Assembly (NCBI GenBank): GCA_965226825.1
Contig: CBDDED010000003.1
Coordinates: 1,302,001 to 1,366,000, forward strand
Direction of reading: 5' to 3'
Source of the DNA: Io17-Chloro-G2 sp965226825
GTDB lineage: Bacteria; Chloroflexota; Dehalococcoidia; Lucifugimonadales; UBA3495
DNA: 64,000 bases
The notes below the pieces were generated by a model, which did no database searches, had not been told where the DNA came from, and was given only the letters and a program-made list of their open reading frames with translations. Below, one piece after another: positions 1 through 10,135 of this stretch (its first letter is position 1; every line of letters starts with the position of its first letter). A program made the translations under genes and the position numbers.

Positions 1-1
1 T

Positions 2-466
2 TTGGTGGCGATCATACTCATGGTGTTCATGGAGCTAACGAGCCCTAGGCGCCGGCGTCTGGAGGTTGCGCTGGACACGGATGCTCTACCGAAGATGTAC
101 GAGTTCCTCCGGGGGTTCGCATCGAAGAGGGCCTGGAACGCTGCGACTACAAACCGTCTGGTTCTGGTGGGAGAGGAGACGCTGACGAGCTTGCTATCGG
201 AAGCGGACGATGACTCCACGGATGGCAAAGAGCGGCGCTTGGTCGTGACCGCCCGCGCCAACGGCCGCGGGGCAGAGTTGGAGTTCGTGTCGGCAGCCGA
301 GGGTGAAAACCTGGAAGACCGCCTGTCTTACCTGGGGGAAACCCCGGATATACCGGACGACCGGGAGATATCCTTCCGTCTGTTGCGGCACTACGCGTCT
401 TCGGTGCGTCACCAGAAGTATCACGGCGTGGACATAGTCACGGTGGACGTAGATGGCCCGCGTTAG
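2..466 (+). CDS. C-terminal end of a probable membrane permease with a HATPase-like cytoplasmic tail (5' end outside window)
   Basis: The window opens inside this gene, so only its last 154 residues are visible. The first residues are hydrophobic (LVAIILMVFMELT) and run into a basic PRRRRLE stop-transfer sequence, which reads like the end of a final membrane helix. The rest is soluble. The stretch around residues 20-65 (DALPKMYEFLRGFASKRAW, then LVLVGEETLTSLL) resembles the N-box helix of RsbW/anti-sigma-type HATPase folds. I recall similar tails on SLC23-type xanthine/uracil permeases of Chloroflexota, but the transporter domain is not in view, so this assignment is inference. The first codon here is not the true start. 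Confidence 0.5.
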   Translation: MVAIILMVFMELTSPRRRRLEVALDTDALPKMYEFLRGFASKRAWNAATTNRLVLVGEETLTSLLSEADDDSTDGKERRLVVTARANGRGAELEFVSAAEGENLEDRLSYLGETPDIPDDREISFRLLRHYASSVRHQKYHGVDIVTVDVDGPR

Positions 467-1521
467 CACCCTCTGGGTATGTTCATTCCGGCGCTGGCAC
501 GGCCGGGGTGCCGGTGACTCGGTAATGCGATGGGTGGGGGTCTCGCCGAATCAACCCTTGGGCTACCGCGCGACAGGTTGCTTTGATTAACCACCGCCAT
601 TGCCGCTGCGGCCGTTATCCAGGAAATCCTTGTGGGCATGCTGGCTCACGCTCACCAAGGCCACTATTGCCATGACCACCGTCTTGCCCCACAAACAGGG
701 CTTTCGATTCCGGCTGCGTCCGGATTAGCGGGTTGGGGTCGGCTGATGATAATCGAAAGACCTCGTACTGCACGTCGCGGCCTTTTCATTTTTCCCCTCA
801 TCGGCATGGTTATGGGGATACCGATACTCTCCACACCCGACCCTTGGTGAATTCCGACCAGGTGTCTAATCCACACTCCAGCCAGAAACCACTGCCAATA
901 CCCCCTTCCCATCCCCGAACCCAACTCTCTACTATTTTCATCACGCGATGTCGCATCTCCGGGGTTCGAGGACTCAAGGACCGGCAATCCTAACCATGTG
1001 TTACGCCAGACTGACCAGTTCCCAAGTGAACAGGTCCCACCGGGACGACACGGACGTAGAATGTCCCAAAATGTCCGGAATTGTCCCGCAATGTCGAATT
1101 TTTCGGAGTCCCAAACTCAACCCGTCGGGCCTCCTCGGGTTTGCCATGAAAATCGCCTATTCTCATAACAATGGACGGGGGGCTATCGTCATGCCTATGA
1201 AGGGGAGGTATGAAAAGACCCCGTACTGCCCATCGCCCGGCGTGTTCAAAGAACGCTGTGTCCTATATTATTAGTAATCACAATGGAGGAATTCGTCACG
1301 AAGCCGCGCATCGACAGGCATTGGGAAGACCGCGGGAACCTCACTCAATTGGCCCCAATCCTGTCTGACCGACTGGGCAATCCCAACATCGGGAGCCCTG
1401 TTTTTGTATGGACGTCGCAACATTCAATCCCGCCCCACGAGGCCTGAGAAGCTACGATGGCCCTGGGGTTGTTCCCTGTTACACAATCCAGTTGATAGAA
1501 ACTTAACTCGGGCAGACTAAA
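467..1521. other. Intergenic region of about 1 kb without a supported gene
   Basis: Short open frames on both strands overlap each other, lack ribosome binding sites and resemble nothing I know. The one visible structure is a four-unit 10-bp repeat at 1061-1100, listed separately. No tRNA or convincing terminator was seen. Confidence 0.6.
1061..1100 (+). repeat. Four tandem 10-bp units of the type ATGTCCCAAA
   Basis: Units ATGTCCCAAA, ATGTCCGGAA, TTGTCCCGCA and ATGTCGAATT follow each other exactly in 10-bp register. One unit per helical turn would place the TGTC core on one DNA face, as in iterated protein binding sites. It lies about 420 bp upstream of the ABC-F gene. No function is shown. 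Confidence 0.6.
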
Positions 1522-3504
1522 ATGCTATTTGCATCCGACATCAGTAAAGCCTACTCGAACAGGACTCTGTTCAACGGGCTAACTTTAAACGTCGCCGCCG
1601 GGGATCGTATTGCCCTGATAGGCGCAAACGGCTCCGGGAAGACCACCCTGATGGACATTCTTGCCGGCGATACTGCGCCGGAAACCGGGACCATAACCAG
1701 GCAGCGCAACGTCACGGTGGGCTATCTCAAGCAGGATCCGGCATCGTTTGCGGGCAAATCTCTACTCCAGGAAGTGTTGGACGCCGGTTCGGAAGTGAAT
1801 GCCCTCATGGCCCGGATCACCGCGACGCGGGAAGACCTGTCATCAGAATCTGACCCAGTCAAACAGGACGACTTGGCTCAACGCCTCAGCCAACTGGATA
1901 TGGAGTTGGAAGCCGCGGGCGGAAGCAACCGGGAGCACGAGGCCAAGGCGATCCTTTCGGGCCTGGGCTTCAAGCAGGGAGACTTTATCCGGCCCATGAG
2001 TGAGTTCAGCGGTGGCTGGGTCATGCGGGCCGGCCTTGCCGGGATCCTGTTCAGGAAGCCCGACCTGTTGCTGCTTGACGAGCCAACCAACCACCTTGAT
2101 CTGGATGCAAACCTCTGGTTTGAGAAGTACCTCACCGGTTTTCAAGGGGGGGTAATCGTCACATCTCACGACCGCGCCTTTCTGAACCAGGTGGCGACCA
2201 AGGTGCTTGCCATTGAGCTCGAAGAGGTGGCGCTACATAGGGGCGGTTATGACGACTACCTGGTTGCACGCGAGCGCTCCCTCCAAGTCAAGCGGGCGGC
2301 AGCCGCCAGGCAGGAACGCGAAGTGCAACAGCAGATGCGCTTTATCGAACGTTTTCGCTCCAAGGCGAGGAAAGCCAGCCAGGTGCAAAGCCGTTTGAAG
2401 CAACTTGAGAAGATCCAGCCTATCGAATTGCCAAGGGCCACCAGGAAAATTCACTACTCGTTCCCGGAACCGCCGCGCAGCGGTTCCCAAGTCATATCGC
2501 TGACCAACGTGAGCAAGTCCTACGGCGATAACGCGGTTTATCGCGGCATGAACCTGGAGCTTTCCCGAGGCGACCGCGTCGCTCTGGTCGGACCGAACGG
2601 CGCCGGCAAGACCACTATGTTGAAGATTCTCGCCGGCGTCCTTCCATTCGATGCGGGAGAAAGGAAGACCGGCTACAACGTCGTCACGGCCTACTACGCA
2701 CAGCACGTGCTTGAACTCCTGAACCCGAGCAACACGGTCATTAGGGAAGTGCAACAGGCTGCGCCGGCGGAGTCGGAGCAGAACCTGCGAACCACCCTCG
2801 GCGGCTTCCTGTTCAGTGGGGACGACGTGCGCAAGCCAATTTCGGTGCTGTCCGGCGGGGAAAAGGCGCGTGTGGCTCTGGCCAAGCTCCTTCTCCAGCC
2901 TAGCAACATGCTCCTCATGGATGAACCAACCAACCATCTGGACATCGCTTCCCGGGAAATACTTGCCGACGCCCTTGGCGACTATCGCGGCACCATTTGT
3001 TTCATAACCCACGACCGTACTCTAATACGGCAGGTCGCCAACAAGATTGTTGAAATAGACGGCGGCCAACCGACGGTCTTCCCCGGCGACTACGACGGCT
3101 ATCTGTACTGGAAGCAGACCGATCCCGTTAAGAAGACCGCCAATTCAACAGCCAACGGAACGACCGGGGATCCTGCGAGGCAGGGACCGAACAGAAGACG
3201 CTCCGGACGGCCAATCAGCCCGGAAGAAGAGCAGCAGCGGTCGCTTGGCAGAGAGGCGCGAAAGCTGGCGACGCGGATTGAAGAAATAAACGTGTCGCTG
3301 ATTGACCGCGAAGCCCGCATAGCAGAGTTGGAGGCCATGTTCTCCAAACCTGGCCAGTTTGCCGAACCTGATCAGATTGCCGCTTTAGGAGAACAGTACC
3401 GCGTGCTCAAAGAGGATGCGCAATCGCTTTGGGAGGAGTGGGAGACGCTGTCCCTGGACGCGGAAAGCATCGACAGCCAGTTGGTGACCATGAAGGCTGG
3501 TTAG
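1522..3504 (+). CDS. ABC-F family ATP-binding protein (Uup/EttA-like)
   Basis: This 660-residue soluble protein has two ABC ATPase domains and no membrane segment, the ABC-F layout. Domain 1 has Walker A GANGSGKTT (about residue 34), a shortened signature FSGGW and Walker B LLLLDEPTNHLD. Domain 2 has Walker A GPNGAGKTT, full signature LSGGEKARVAL and LLMDEPTNHLD. Between them lies a basic helical linker (residues about 235-300, the P-site tRNA interaction motif region). A glutamate-rich coiled coil of about 90 residues ends the protein, as in Uup. ABC-F proteins act on the ribosome or, for Uup, on branched DNA. The C-terminal coiled coil favours a Uup-like member, but the exact role cannot be read from sequence. 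The ATG has no strong Shine-Dalgarno upstream. Confidence 0.95.
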   Translation: MLFASDISKAYSNRTLFNGLTLNVAAGDRIALIGANGSGKTTLMDILAGDTAPETGTITRQRNVTVGYLKQDPASFAGKSLLQEVLDAGSEVNALMARITATREDLSSESDPVKQDDLAQRLSQLDMELEAAGGSNREHEAKAILSGLGFKQGDFIRPMSEFSGGWVMRAGLAGILFRKPDLLLLDEPTNHLDLDANLWFEKYLTGFQGGVIVTSHDRAFLNQVATKVLAIELEEVALHRGGYDDYLVARERSLQVKRAAAARQEREVQQQMRFIERFRSKARKASQVQSRLKQLEKIQPIELPRATRKIHYSFPEPPRSGSQVISLTNVSKSYGDNAVYRGMNLELSRGDRVALVGPNGAGKTTMLKILAGVLPFDAGERKTGYNVVTAYYAQHVLELLNPSNTVIREVQQAAPAESEQNLRTTLGGFLFSGDDVRKPISVLSGGEKARVALAKLLLQPSNMLLMDEPTNHLDIASREILADALGDYRGTICFITHDRTLIRQVANKIVEIDGGQPTVFPGDYDGYLYWKQTDPVKKTANSTANGTTGDPARQGPNRRRSGRPISPEEEQQRSLGREARKLATRIEEINVSLIDREARIAELEAMFSKPGQFAEPDQIAALGEQYRVLKEDAQSLWEEWETLSLDAESIDSQLVTMKAG

Positions 3505-3618
3505 GCCGGCAACTCCGGTTCCGGTGGCAATACGGGACGCGCGACGACCCTTGCTACCGGGAACGCGGCGCACGCAAAGGTTTGACAGCGACTAAAGCAC
3601 TCGTAGAATCCAGCCGTC

Positions 3619-4974
3619 TTAGGTATCAAGCCGGTGGATTCCCGAATTCTGGGACAGGACGTATAGCTCCCCATCCCGGGCTTCGCCGAAGGACGCAATC
3701 CTCAGCCCGGTGTCGGCCAACAGGAGGAATTCAGTCACTTCCCGGCCGTCATAGCGGAGAGCCCATATCTGGCCCGAGCAGTAATCGGCGACAACATAGG
3801 CTCCATATAGCGACGGAATCCTATCTCCCCGATAGACGTACCCTCCGATGACCGAGCAGGCCTCACCATTGGGATACTCCCACACGGGGAGGACCGTTCC
3901 GCCGGGGTCACAGGAGGCGCGAGGAGAGAAACACCGGGTCCCCTCCAGAGTGTTCCAGCCGTAGTCTCCGCCCCGTTCCACCAGGTCCACCTCTTCCAGG
4001 CTGTTCTGACCCACGTCGCCAGCCCACATCTCGCCCGTTTTCCGGTCGAAAGTGAACCGCCATGGGTTACGCAACCCGTAAGCCCAGATCTCCCCGCGGG
4101 CATCGACGTCGCCCAGCAGCGGGTTGTCGGATGGAATTGTGTATGGGTGAGCAACGTTGGCCGCTGAAACATCGATGCGCAGGATGGACCCCAGAAGGGT
4201 GCTCGTATTCCGGCCGTGACCCATCGGGTCTCCCGCCGACCCGCCGTCTCCTAAGCCGATGTACAGGAACCCGTCAGAACCGAATGCTAGTTGTCCCCCG
4301 TTATGGTTGCGGAAGGGCTGTTCGATTTCCATGATGATCAGTTCGCTGTCCGCGTCAGCCCGTCGACCATCATCGCTCAACCCGAATCTGGAAACCACCG
4401 ACCGGCGCGGGTCGGAAGCGGAGTAGTAGACGTAGAAATAGCCGGTTTCGTGGAACTGGGGGTCGAAGGCCAACCCCAACAGCCCCTCCTCCGACCCTGA
4501 GTCGTTTACCCGGTCTCGGATGTCCAGGAAAACCTCAACTTCATTGGTGTCCTGATGGTTGGCGAACGCGAGCACCCGGCCAGACTGCTCCGACGCAAAC
4601 AGGCGGTCATCTCCGGCGGCCGGTTGGACCAGATTGGTGAGTCCGCGAAAGTCCAACTCCTTGAATGCCCGCGCTATGGTTAAGGGTCGGAGTCGCGGCG
4701 GAGCGAGCGCGGCTGCAGGTGTGGGTGCGGGTGTCGGCGCAGGCGTCAGTGCAAGTGTCGTGGCACGCGTCTGTGCAGGTGTCGGTGCATCGGCGGGAAC
4801 CAGCGGGATGGCAGTGTCCGGGGCAGCCGGCGAAGTTACGGCGGTTGGGAGGGAAGTTGGAATGGGAACAGGTGTGGCGGCAACCGGAGCAGTTGCACTT
4901 TCGCCGCATCCAACGCTAAAGAAACCAATGGCGACGAACAGCAGCATCCCGAGCAGTCTAAGTCTCAAAAACAT
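3619..4974 (-). CDS. PQQ-dependent sugar dehydrogenase-type lipoprotein
   Basis: The 451-residue product begins with a lipoprotein signal peptide (basic start, hydrophobic core, lipobox SVGC with cysteine near residue 23). A Thr/Pro/Ala-rich linker of about 65 residues follows, then a six-bladed propeller of the soluble aldose sugar dehydrogenase (YliI/GDH-B) family. Family signatures are visible: LLGLAFDPQF, YIGLGDGGSAGDP, IWAYGLRNPWRF and GDVGQNSLEEVD. These proteins oxidise sugars with pyrroloquinoline quinone in the periplasm or at the cell surface. The gene converges on the ABC-F gene with a 114-bp gap. Substrate is unknown. Upstream of the ATG only a weak AGGGTCG precedes the start. Confidence 0.93.
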   Translation of the reverse strand: MFLRLRLLGMLLFVAIGFFSVGCGESATAPVAATPVPIPTSLPTAVTSPAAPDTAIPLVPADAPTPAQTRATTLALTPAPTPAPTPAAALAPPRLRPLTIARAFKELDFRGLTNLVQPAAGDDRLFASEQSGRVLAFANHQDTNEVEVFLDIRDRVNDSGSEEGLLGLAFDPQFHETGYFYVYYSASDPRRSVVSRFGLSDDGRRADADSELIIMEIEQPFRNHNGGQLAFGSDGFLYIGLGDGGSAGDPMGHGRNTSTLLGSILRIDVSAANVAHPYTIPSDNPLLGDVDARGEIWAYGLRNPWRFTFDRKTGEMWAGDVGQNSLEEVDLVERGGDYGWNTLEGTRCFSPRASCDPGGTVLPVWEYPNGEACSVIGGYVYRGDRIPSLYGAYVVADYCSGQIWALRYDGREVTEFLLLADTGLRIASFGEARDGELYVLSQNSGIHRLDT

Positions 4975-5148
4975 TGGTCGACCCTATTTTATTTGGGATC
5001 CCAACTTTCTACGGACTAGCGGGTGGCCGGTACGCAGTGTTTCCGAAAACCTGGGCGCCCGGCTCGTTGGAACGCCACAATCGCCTCGGCGCGTCGAACC
5101 TCCAGAAGCCCTCCGCTCTAGATTCCCGACCGTGGGTAGGGCGTCGGC

Positions 5149-6042
5149 TTATCCAGGGTCTGCGGCCTGCGCAGCCTGAGAACCGTAAGGTTCCCGGTAC
5201 GCCTGCTGATGCTCCGCCAGGGTTTGTGGATTTCGTCGGAGCGGCACCAGCGTTTTGAGGGCGGCGAGCAGCTGCAGATGGGTGATGCCGACTGAAGCGA
5301 CCATGACCGGGTTGCCCCCCAGCATCAGGTGGGCTAATGCCACTGGTTCCGGAGTCCACCACTGGGCGAACTCTACTTCTACCGGCTCTCGGTCAACCTC
5401 GATTGTCAAATGTCGACGCTCGGTCAGGCCGAGGCGCAGCGTGTTCCAATCTCGGTGAATGTTGCCTTTGCGGAAGTATTCTCTTCTGATTTCCTCTGAC
5501 CCGTGACTCATCACAATGCCGACGATTCCCCGCAATTCGGTCAACAGGCGGTCCGCGTTGGAATCTTCACGCAGCGTGACGCCCTGGGTCACCTCAATTG
5601 CTCTTTGGGCCGCCGCCGGGCCCTCCCCGACGTAACCGATCCTTACTAGACCTACGGTTTGCCGGATTCCCCTGGCATTCCAGTTTAAGTCCTGCAGGGC
5701 AAGTCCCAAGGGACGACCGTTGAGGCCGTACATCACCGAATCTGCGGCGGCAAACAGGCGCGGGATATCGATACGGCCATCTGCATCCTCGTAGCGCCGC
5801 CTGGGACTTCCGGATGCGGCGAACCCGGTCACGCCAATCGACTGTACCCCGCACCTGCGGCAGAAGGTTTCAGATCCGCCGAAATTTTGACCTAATTGCT
5901 GGCGCAGCCGTTCCAGTATCCCCTGATGGTCCGTTGGATTCTGGGCGGCCTCGCCCGGGTCCATACGGTATAGCATTGTCGATCCGAATCCCAGCAAGGT
6001 GCCACAGCGGTGACAACGAGAATTAGCAACGGACCCATCCAT
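5149..6042 (-). CDS. Hypothetical protein with an N-terminal zinc ribbon
   Basis: I do not recognise the family of this 297-residue protein. It has two CxxC knuckles close to the N-terminus (CHRC near residue 10, CRRC near residue 61), which could form one zinc ribbon split by about 45 residues. The rest is a soluble alpha/beta domain with no membrane segment or signal peptide. The start is well supported: a GGAGGTGA Shine-Dalgarno lies about seven bases upstream of the ATG. It is divergent from the NHL-repeat gene. Confidence 0.7.
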   Translation of the reverse strand: MDGSVANSRCHRCGTLLGFGSTMLYRMDPGEAAQNPTDHQGILERLRQQLGQNFGGSETFCRRCGVQSIGVTGFAASGSPRRRYEDADGRIDIPRLFAAADSVMYGLNGRPLGLALQDLNWNARGIRQTVGLVRIGYVGEGPAAAQRAIEVTQGVTLREDSNADRLLTELRGIVGIVMSHGSEEIRREYFRKGNIHRDWNTLRLGLTERRHLTIEVDREPVEVEFAQWWTPEPVALAHLMLGGNPVMVASVGITHLQLLAALKTLVPLRRNPQTLAEHQQAYREPYGSQAAQAADPG

Positions 6043-6281
6043 CCACCATCACCTCCATTGGTATGTCCAGGCTCACAGGAAAGCGGGCCGGGTTTTCCAG
6101 AACCGCCGCCCTGCGTCTATCCAATAGCCGGGTCCCATTGGTTGGTCACCCCCATCCCGCCGCGTCCCCTTCCGGGGTGGGGTGTTTCCGGTTAAGCTTA
6201 AGCTAGTATACTCGGCCAGATTTTGGTGAGGGCACGGATACAAGGGGCCGATCACTGGGGACAGATGCAGGAGGGACCGAC

Positions 6282-7310
6282 GTGACCATTTTGAGAGGAA
6301 TCATTCAAACCATTGCGGGCACGGGGGAAGCCGGGTATTCCGGAGACGGCGGGCCCGCCACCGCCGCCGCGCTCCGCGAGCCATTTATGTGCACCTTCGA
6401 CCCGGCGGGCAACCTGGTGTTCAGCGAATCCCGGAACTACTGCGTCCGGCGCATAGACGCCCAAACCGGCGTCATCACCACGTTGGTTGGCGACGGCCAG
6501 CCCGGGTATTCCGGCGACGGTGGTCCGGCGGACCGGGCCCGGCTCAACGAGCCCTACAGCCTAACCGTGCACAGCAACGGCGACATCTATATAGTGGATC
6601 GCCTCAACGCCGCGGTGCGAAAGGTCGACGGAGCCACCGGAATCATTTCCACCGTTGCCGGCACCGGCGAACCGGGTTACGGCGGCGATGGCGGGCCCGG
6701 AACGCTGGCCCAGCTACGGGAACCTAACGACTGCTACCTGGACGGCAGGGGCGGATTGCTCATCGCCGACATCCAGGACCAACGAATTCGCCGCCTGGAC
6801 CTGGATACCGGCATCATTACCACTTTCGCCGGAAACGGAGAAAAGGTCCGGGCGGGTGACGGTCTGCCCGCCACCCAGGCGTCTATCCTGGGCGCCCGGG
6901 CGGTCTGCATGGACGGTATCGGCAACACCTACATCGCCGAGCGGGAGGGCAACGGTGTCCGCAAAGTAGATACATCCGGGATTATGTCAACCCTGGCTGG
7001 CACCGGTGAACGCGGGTATACCGGAGATGGCGGTCCGGCCATCGCTGCCACCTGGGGCGCGCCCAAGGCCATCCGCTGCGACGCTGCAGGTGACGTCATT
7101 GTAGTGGACACCGAGAACCACGCCATCCGCCGCATCAATGCCGAGGGCATCGTCACGACAATTGCCGGCGGTCACCTTGGGGGGAACGGCGACGGCGGTC
7201 CGGCCACGGCGGCAGGACTGGAACGCCCTCACGGCTGCGGCATCGGCCCCGACGGGACGCTGTACATAGCCGACAGCAACAACCACCGCGTAAGAGCGGT
7301 TGGTCTGTAA
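6282..7310 (+). CDS. NHL-repeat beta-propeller protein
   Basis: 342 residues made of six repeats of about 55 residues. Each carries the hallmark GDGGPA(T)xAxLxxP(Y/F) segment followed by (Y/L)IADxxNxRIRR and GxIxTxAGTG; examples are YSGDGGPADRARLNEPY and LYIADSNNHRVRAVG. Six NHL units close one beta-propeller. Such propellers bind partners or ligands; no enzymatic residues are evident. There is no signal peptide, unlike many secreted NHL proteins. The start is GTG with an AGGAGG sequence about ten bases upstream. Confidence 0.92.
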   Translation: MTILRGIIQTIAGTGEAGYSGDGGPATAAALREPFMCTFDPAGNLVFSESRNYCVRRIDAQTGVITTLVGDGQPGYSGDGGPADRARLNEPYSLTVHSNGDIYIVDRLNAAVRKVDGATGIISTVAGTGEPGYGGDGGPGTLAQLREPNDCYLDGRGGLLIADIQDQRIRRLDLDTGIITTFAGNGEKVRAGDGLPATQASILGARAVCMDGIGNTYIAEREGNGVRKVDTSGIMSTLAGTGERGYTGDGGPAIAATWGAPKAIRCDAAGDVIVVDTENHAIRRINAEGIVTTIAGGHLGGNGDGGPATAAGLERPHGCGIGPDGTLYIADSNNHRVRAVGL

Positions 7311-7815
7311 CCGGCATCCTTCGCCAAAGCTCGAACGCCAAAAGTCGAGACAAAACCGCATCTTGGCGTCTCACTGCTCGTGGCAAGGATGGCGAACCGC
7401 CAACCACGGCCGACCCCTCAAAAGGCAGGGGCGAAACCCCGTACCCCTTTTACTCCGTGGACCGTCACCTCGTGTGCCGTCCTCTTAAGTACCCCTTTCG
7501 CCCCTTTGCATCTTCACCAAATTTGCGCACTGGTATCTGTAGTTGCACCTTCCATATATCGCGTCCCCCCGGTCTCGTTCGGACTCCCCATTCCACAACA
7601 CCGTCGGAATCAAGACAAAGAGATGCGCTGAGAAAGATCGCTAGTATTGGGCATAATGGGGCTTGACGACCCACCGTTGCAAAGACGGCCTCAGATAGTC
7701 TTGTGTCGGAAAGAGGGTATCAGCCGCGATTGCCCGGGGTTTTTGGGTTGCCGGCGTCAGCGCAAGCGGCTACATTAGGCGGCCATTGGGCCCAATACGT
7801 TGAGAACCGAGTGAG
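7311..7815. other. Intergenic region, no supported gene
   Basis: Only short overlapping frames are seen. No tRNA, clear hairpin terminator or repeat was found. Confidence 0.6.
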
Positions 7816-9447
7816 GTGCCTGAGTTAATGGAAGGCAATGCCTGGGTTTGGATCCTGTCAGTCTTTATCGCTTATTTTCTTGTACTTATTGGAATTACCG
7901 TTGTTCGCAGCCCTCGGATGGACGACATGTCCGACTTTGTCCTGGGAGGGCGGAAGATGGGCGCCTTAACCACCGCCCTGAGCGCCGGATCCTCGGGAGT
8001 TAGCGGTTGGACAATGCTGGTTTTTCCAGCCCTGGCCTTTGTTGCCGGAATGATGCACCTCTGGACCGTGATATCCCTCATCATGGGCGCCTGGTTGTCC
8101 TGGACGATACTCGCCCGGCGGTTGCGCCGCTATACCATTGCCACCGATAACTCCCTGACGCTGCCGGAGTTTTTCGAGAAGCGCTTTGGCGAGACGACCG
8201 GAACGCTGCGCACTCTGGCCGCGGCCATCAGCCTGTACTTCATCACCCTCTACGTTTGCTCGGGATTGATTGCCGGCGCCAAGCTGTTGGAAGTGGTTTT
8301 CGACCTGGACAACTCCGGCTCCGGCCATGATCAGGGTGTGCTGATCACCCTGGCCGCAATTGTCTCCTACACCTTTATCGGGGGCTTTCTGGCCGTTTCT
8401 CGGACCGATGTATTCCAGGCGCTGATAATGCTGGCCGGTTTTGTCTTCATTCCCATAGCATTGATTGCGACGGTCAGCAATCCTTTGCATGGTATGGAAT
8501 CGACCGCCGCCGGGTTCTGGAACCCCTTTACCGATGCCAACAACCAGGCCTTGGGAGCAGTGTTCTTCCTGTCGTCCATCGGTTGGGCTCTGGGCTCTTG
8601 CGGCGCCCAGAGGACGCTTTCCAGATACATGGCGGTAGCCCGAGAAGAGGATCTGAACCGGAGCCGCAACATTGGCATGCTGTGGGTAATTCTGATCTTC
8701 GGATTTGCACTCCTAATGGGATTGGTGGCAGCTCCGGCCTTGGAGGCCAGGGGCGTGGCGCTGCCCGACGCGGAGAAATTGTATCTGATTGTCGCCAACC
8801 TTTTCTTTCATCCGGTTGTCGCCGGCCTGCTGCTCACCGCCGTTATTGCGGCGGTAATGAGCACCGCCGACTCCCAATTGCTGCTGGCGTCGGCAGTTGC
8901 AACCGGCGATGTGCCCTTCATACAGAAGCTGACCAACTCAATGCAGACCCACTCCCGGGTTTGGATGAGCCGGGCAATGCTGCTGCTAATCGGCGTCATC
9001 GCCGCCACGATTTCGATCGTCGCCCCCGAATCGGTATTTGCCCTTGTTTCGCTCGCCTGGGGAGGCATGGGTGCGGCCTTCGGTCCGGTGCTGCTTTTGG
9101 CCCTCTACTGGCGCCGCTTCAACGCCTGGGGCGCTCTGGCCGGCGTCATATCAGGCACTCTGGTTTCCACGGCATGGTGGCTGATGGGACTGGGCTATGA
9201 AGGAGCCCAAGGGTTGGCCGACTTGTTAGGGTTCAGAGCCACGGTCTCGTACTTTAATGAGGTCGGAATCTGGAACATCAACCCGGCTACACCCGGCTTC
9301 GCAGCGGCAACACTGTTCGCCGTAGTGGTAACCCTGCTTACGCCAGCGCCGGCCCGTGAGGTGGCGGAAATGTTTGACCGGGTGACCGGTCCCGCTGCTG
9401 CCTGGGCTCAAGAAGCCGATGGAGCTCCTGGTTTGGAAAGAACATAG
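7816..9447 (+). CDS. putP: Sodium:solute symporter, PutP-like
   Basis: 543 residues with about 13 hydrophobic segments, the sodium:solute symporter (SSS) length and layout. Diagnostic stretches are SAGSSGVSGWTMLVFPALAF in the first helices, the SIGWALGSCGAQRTLSRYMA loop-helix (the family signature after helix 6), and MSTADSQLLLASAVATGDV in helix 9, which contributes sodium-binding Ser/Thr residues. PutP imports L-proline with Na+ across the cytoplasmic membrane. The substrate here is inferred from overall likeness and could be another amino acid. GTG at 7816 and ATG at 7828 are both possible starts; GAGG at 7813-7816 suits the ATG. Confidence 0.85.
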   Translation: MPELMEGNAWVWILSVFIAYFLVLIGITVVRSPRMDDMSDFVLGGRKMGALTTALSAGSSGVSGWTMLVFPALAFVAGMMHLWTVISLIMGAWLSWTILARRLRRYTIATDNSLTLPEFFEKRFGETTGTLRTLAAAISLYFITLYVCSGLIAGAKLLEVVFDLDNSGSGHDQGVLITLAAIVSYTFIGGFLAVSRTDVFQALIMLAGFVFIPIALIATVSNPLHGMESTAAGFWNPFTDANNQALGAVFFLSSIGWALGSCGAQRTLSRYMAVAREEDLNRSRNIGMLWVILIFGFALLMGLVAAPALEARGVALPDAEKLYLIVANLFFHPVVAGLLLTAVIAAVMSTADSQLLLASAVATGDVPFIQKLTNSMQTHSRVWMSRAMLLLIGVIAATISIVAPESVFALVSLAWGGMGAAFGPVLLLALYWRRFNAWGALAGVISGTLVSTAWWLMGLGYEGAQGLADLLGFRATVSYFNEVGIWNINPATPGFAAATLFAVVVTLLTPAPAREVAEMFDRVTGPAAAWAQEADGAPGLERT

Positions 9448-9608
9448 GTTTGTCCGGCTGTCTGCAAATCGGGTCGGTCGCATGTGAAATCGCCGACCAC
9501 CGTCAGCCCAGGACAAACTGAGGTGGACCGGGAAAATCGGACAAGTAGCTAAGTGAGAGTCCTGCTCCTAAACTAAGGGCAGCGGTAGCTGTCGGGAAGG
9601 AGTGGGAA

Positions 9609-9893
9609 ATGTCGAAAGGACGCAGAAAGCACAGCCCGGTCTTCAAGGCCAAGGTGGATTTGGAAGTGGTGAAGGGCGAGGAGACGGTGGGCCAACTGGC
9701 GGCCCGGTACGAAGTTCACCCCGGGCAGATTCAAACTTGGAAGAAAGCCCTTGTGGAGGGCGCCTCCGGAGTCTTCGGCAACGGTAAGGAACACAAGGGC
9801 AGGAACGACGCCGCCCGGGTCGCCCTGTTGTACCAGGAGATCGGCCAGCTGAAGGTGGAGCGGGATTTCTTGGCGGAGAGGTCAGGTCCATGA
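9609..9893 (+). CDS. IS3-family transposase OrfA
   Basis: 94 residues with the IS3 OrfA helix-turn-helix: KHSPVFKAKVDLEVVKGEE, then VGQLAARYEVHPGQIQTWKK, and a C-terminal leucine-zipper-like segment ending ERDFLAERSG. OrfA binds the element ends and would normally be fused to OrfB by frameshifting. A degenerate second copy of the same gene lies at 19964-20167 on the other strand. Confidence 0.88.
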   Translation: MSKGRRKHSPVFKAKVDLEVVKGEETVGQLAARYEVHPGQIQTWKKALVEGASGVFGNGKEHKGRNDAARVALLYQEIGQLKVERDFLAERSGP

Positions 9894-10135
9894 GTCCGGG
9901 CCGGCGGCGGAACATGGTGGACCGGGAACACCCAAAGTTGCCAATAGTGCGCCCTGCTGGGCGTTAGCCGTTCCAGCCTCTACTACCGTGCCAAGGAGGC
10001 TTCCGAAGAGGACCTGTGCCTGATGGGCGAGATGGACCGGCAGTACCTGGAAACCCCATTCTACGGGTCTAGGCGGATGAAGGCCTAGCTGGAGAGGCAG
10101 GGGATACCGGCAAGCCGGAAGCGGGCGTCGCGCTT
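9890..10135 (+). pseudogene. IS3-family OrfB remnant
   Basis: Translation in one frame gives VSRSSLYYRAKEASEED and then YLETPFYGSRRMKA, the classic start of IS3 OrfB, followed by a TAG stop and SRKRASRL. Only about 80 residues remain of about 280. None of the DDE catalytic core is left, so this copy cannot transpose by itself. Confidence 0.8.

Larger units (their letters stand above)
9520..10135 (+). mobile_element. Decayed IS3-family insertion sequence
   Basis: A TGAGGTGGACC...GGACA sequence near 9520 resembles an IS3 left terminus. It is followed by an intact orfA and a short, stop-containing start of orfB. The right half of the element is missing: beyond about 10135 the sequence matches a piece of the neighbouring DUF2207-like gene instead. 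Confidence 0.7.

Noticed and set aside
2233..3012. Minus-strand frame of 259 codons inside the ABC-F gene
   Set aside because: Antisense shadow of a fully recognised gene.
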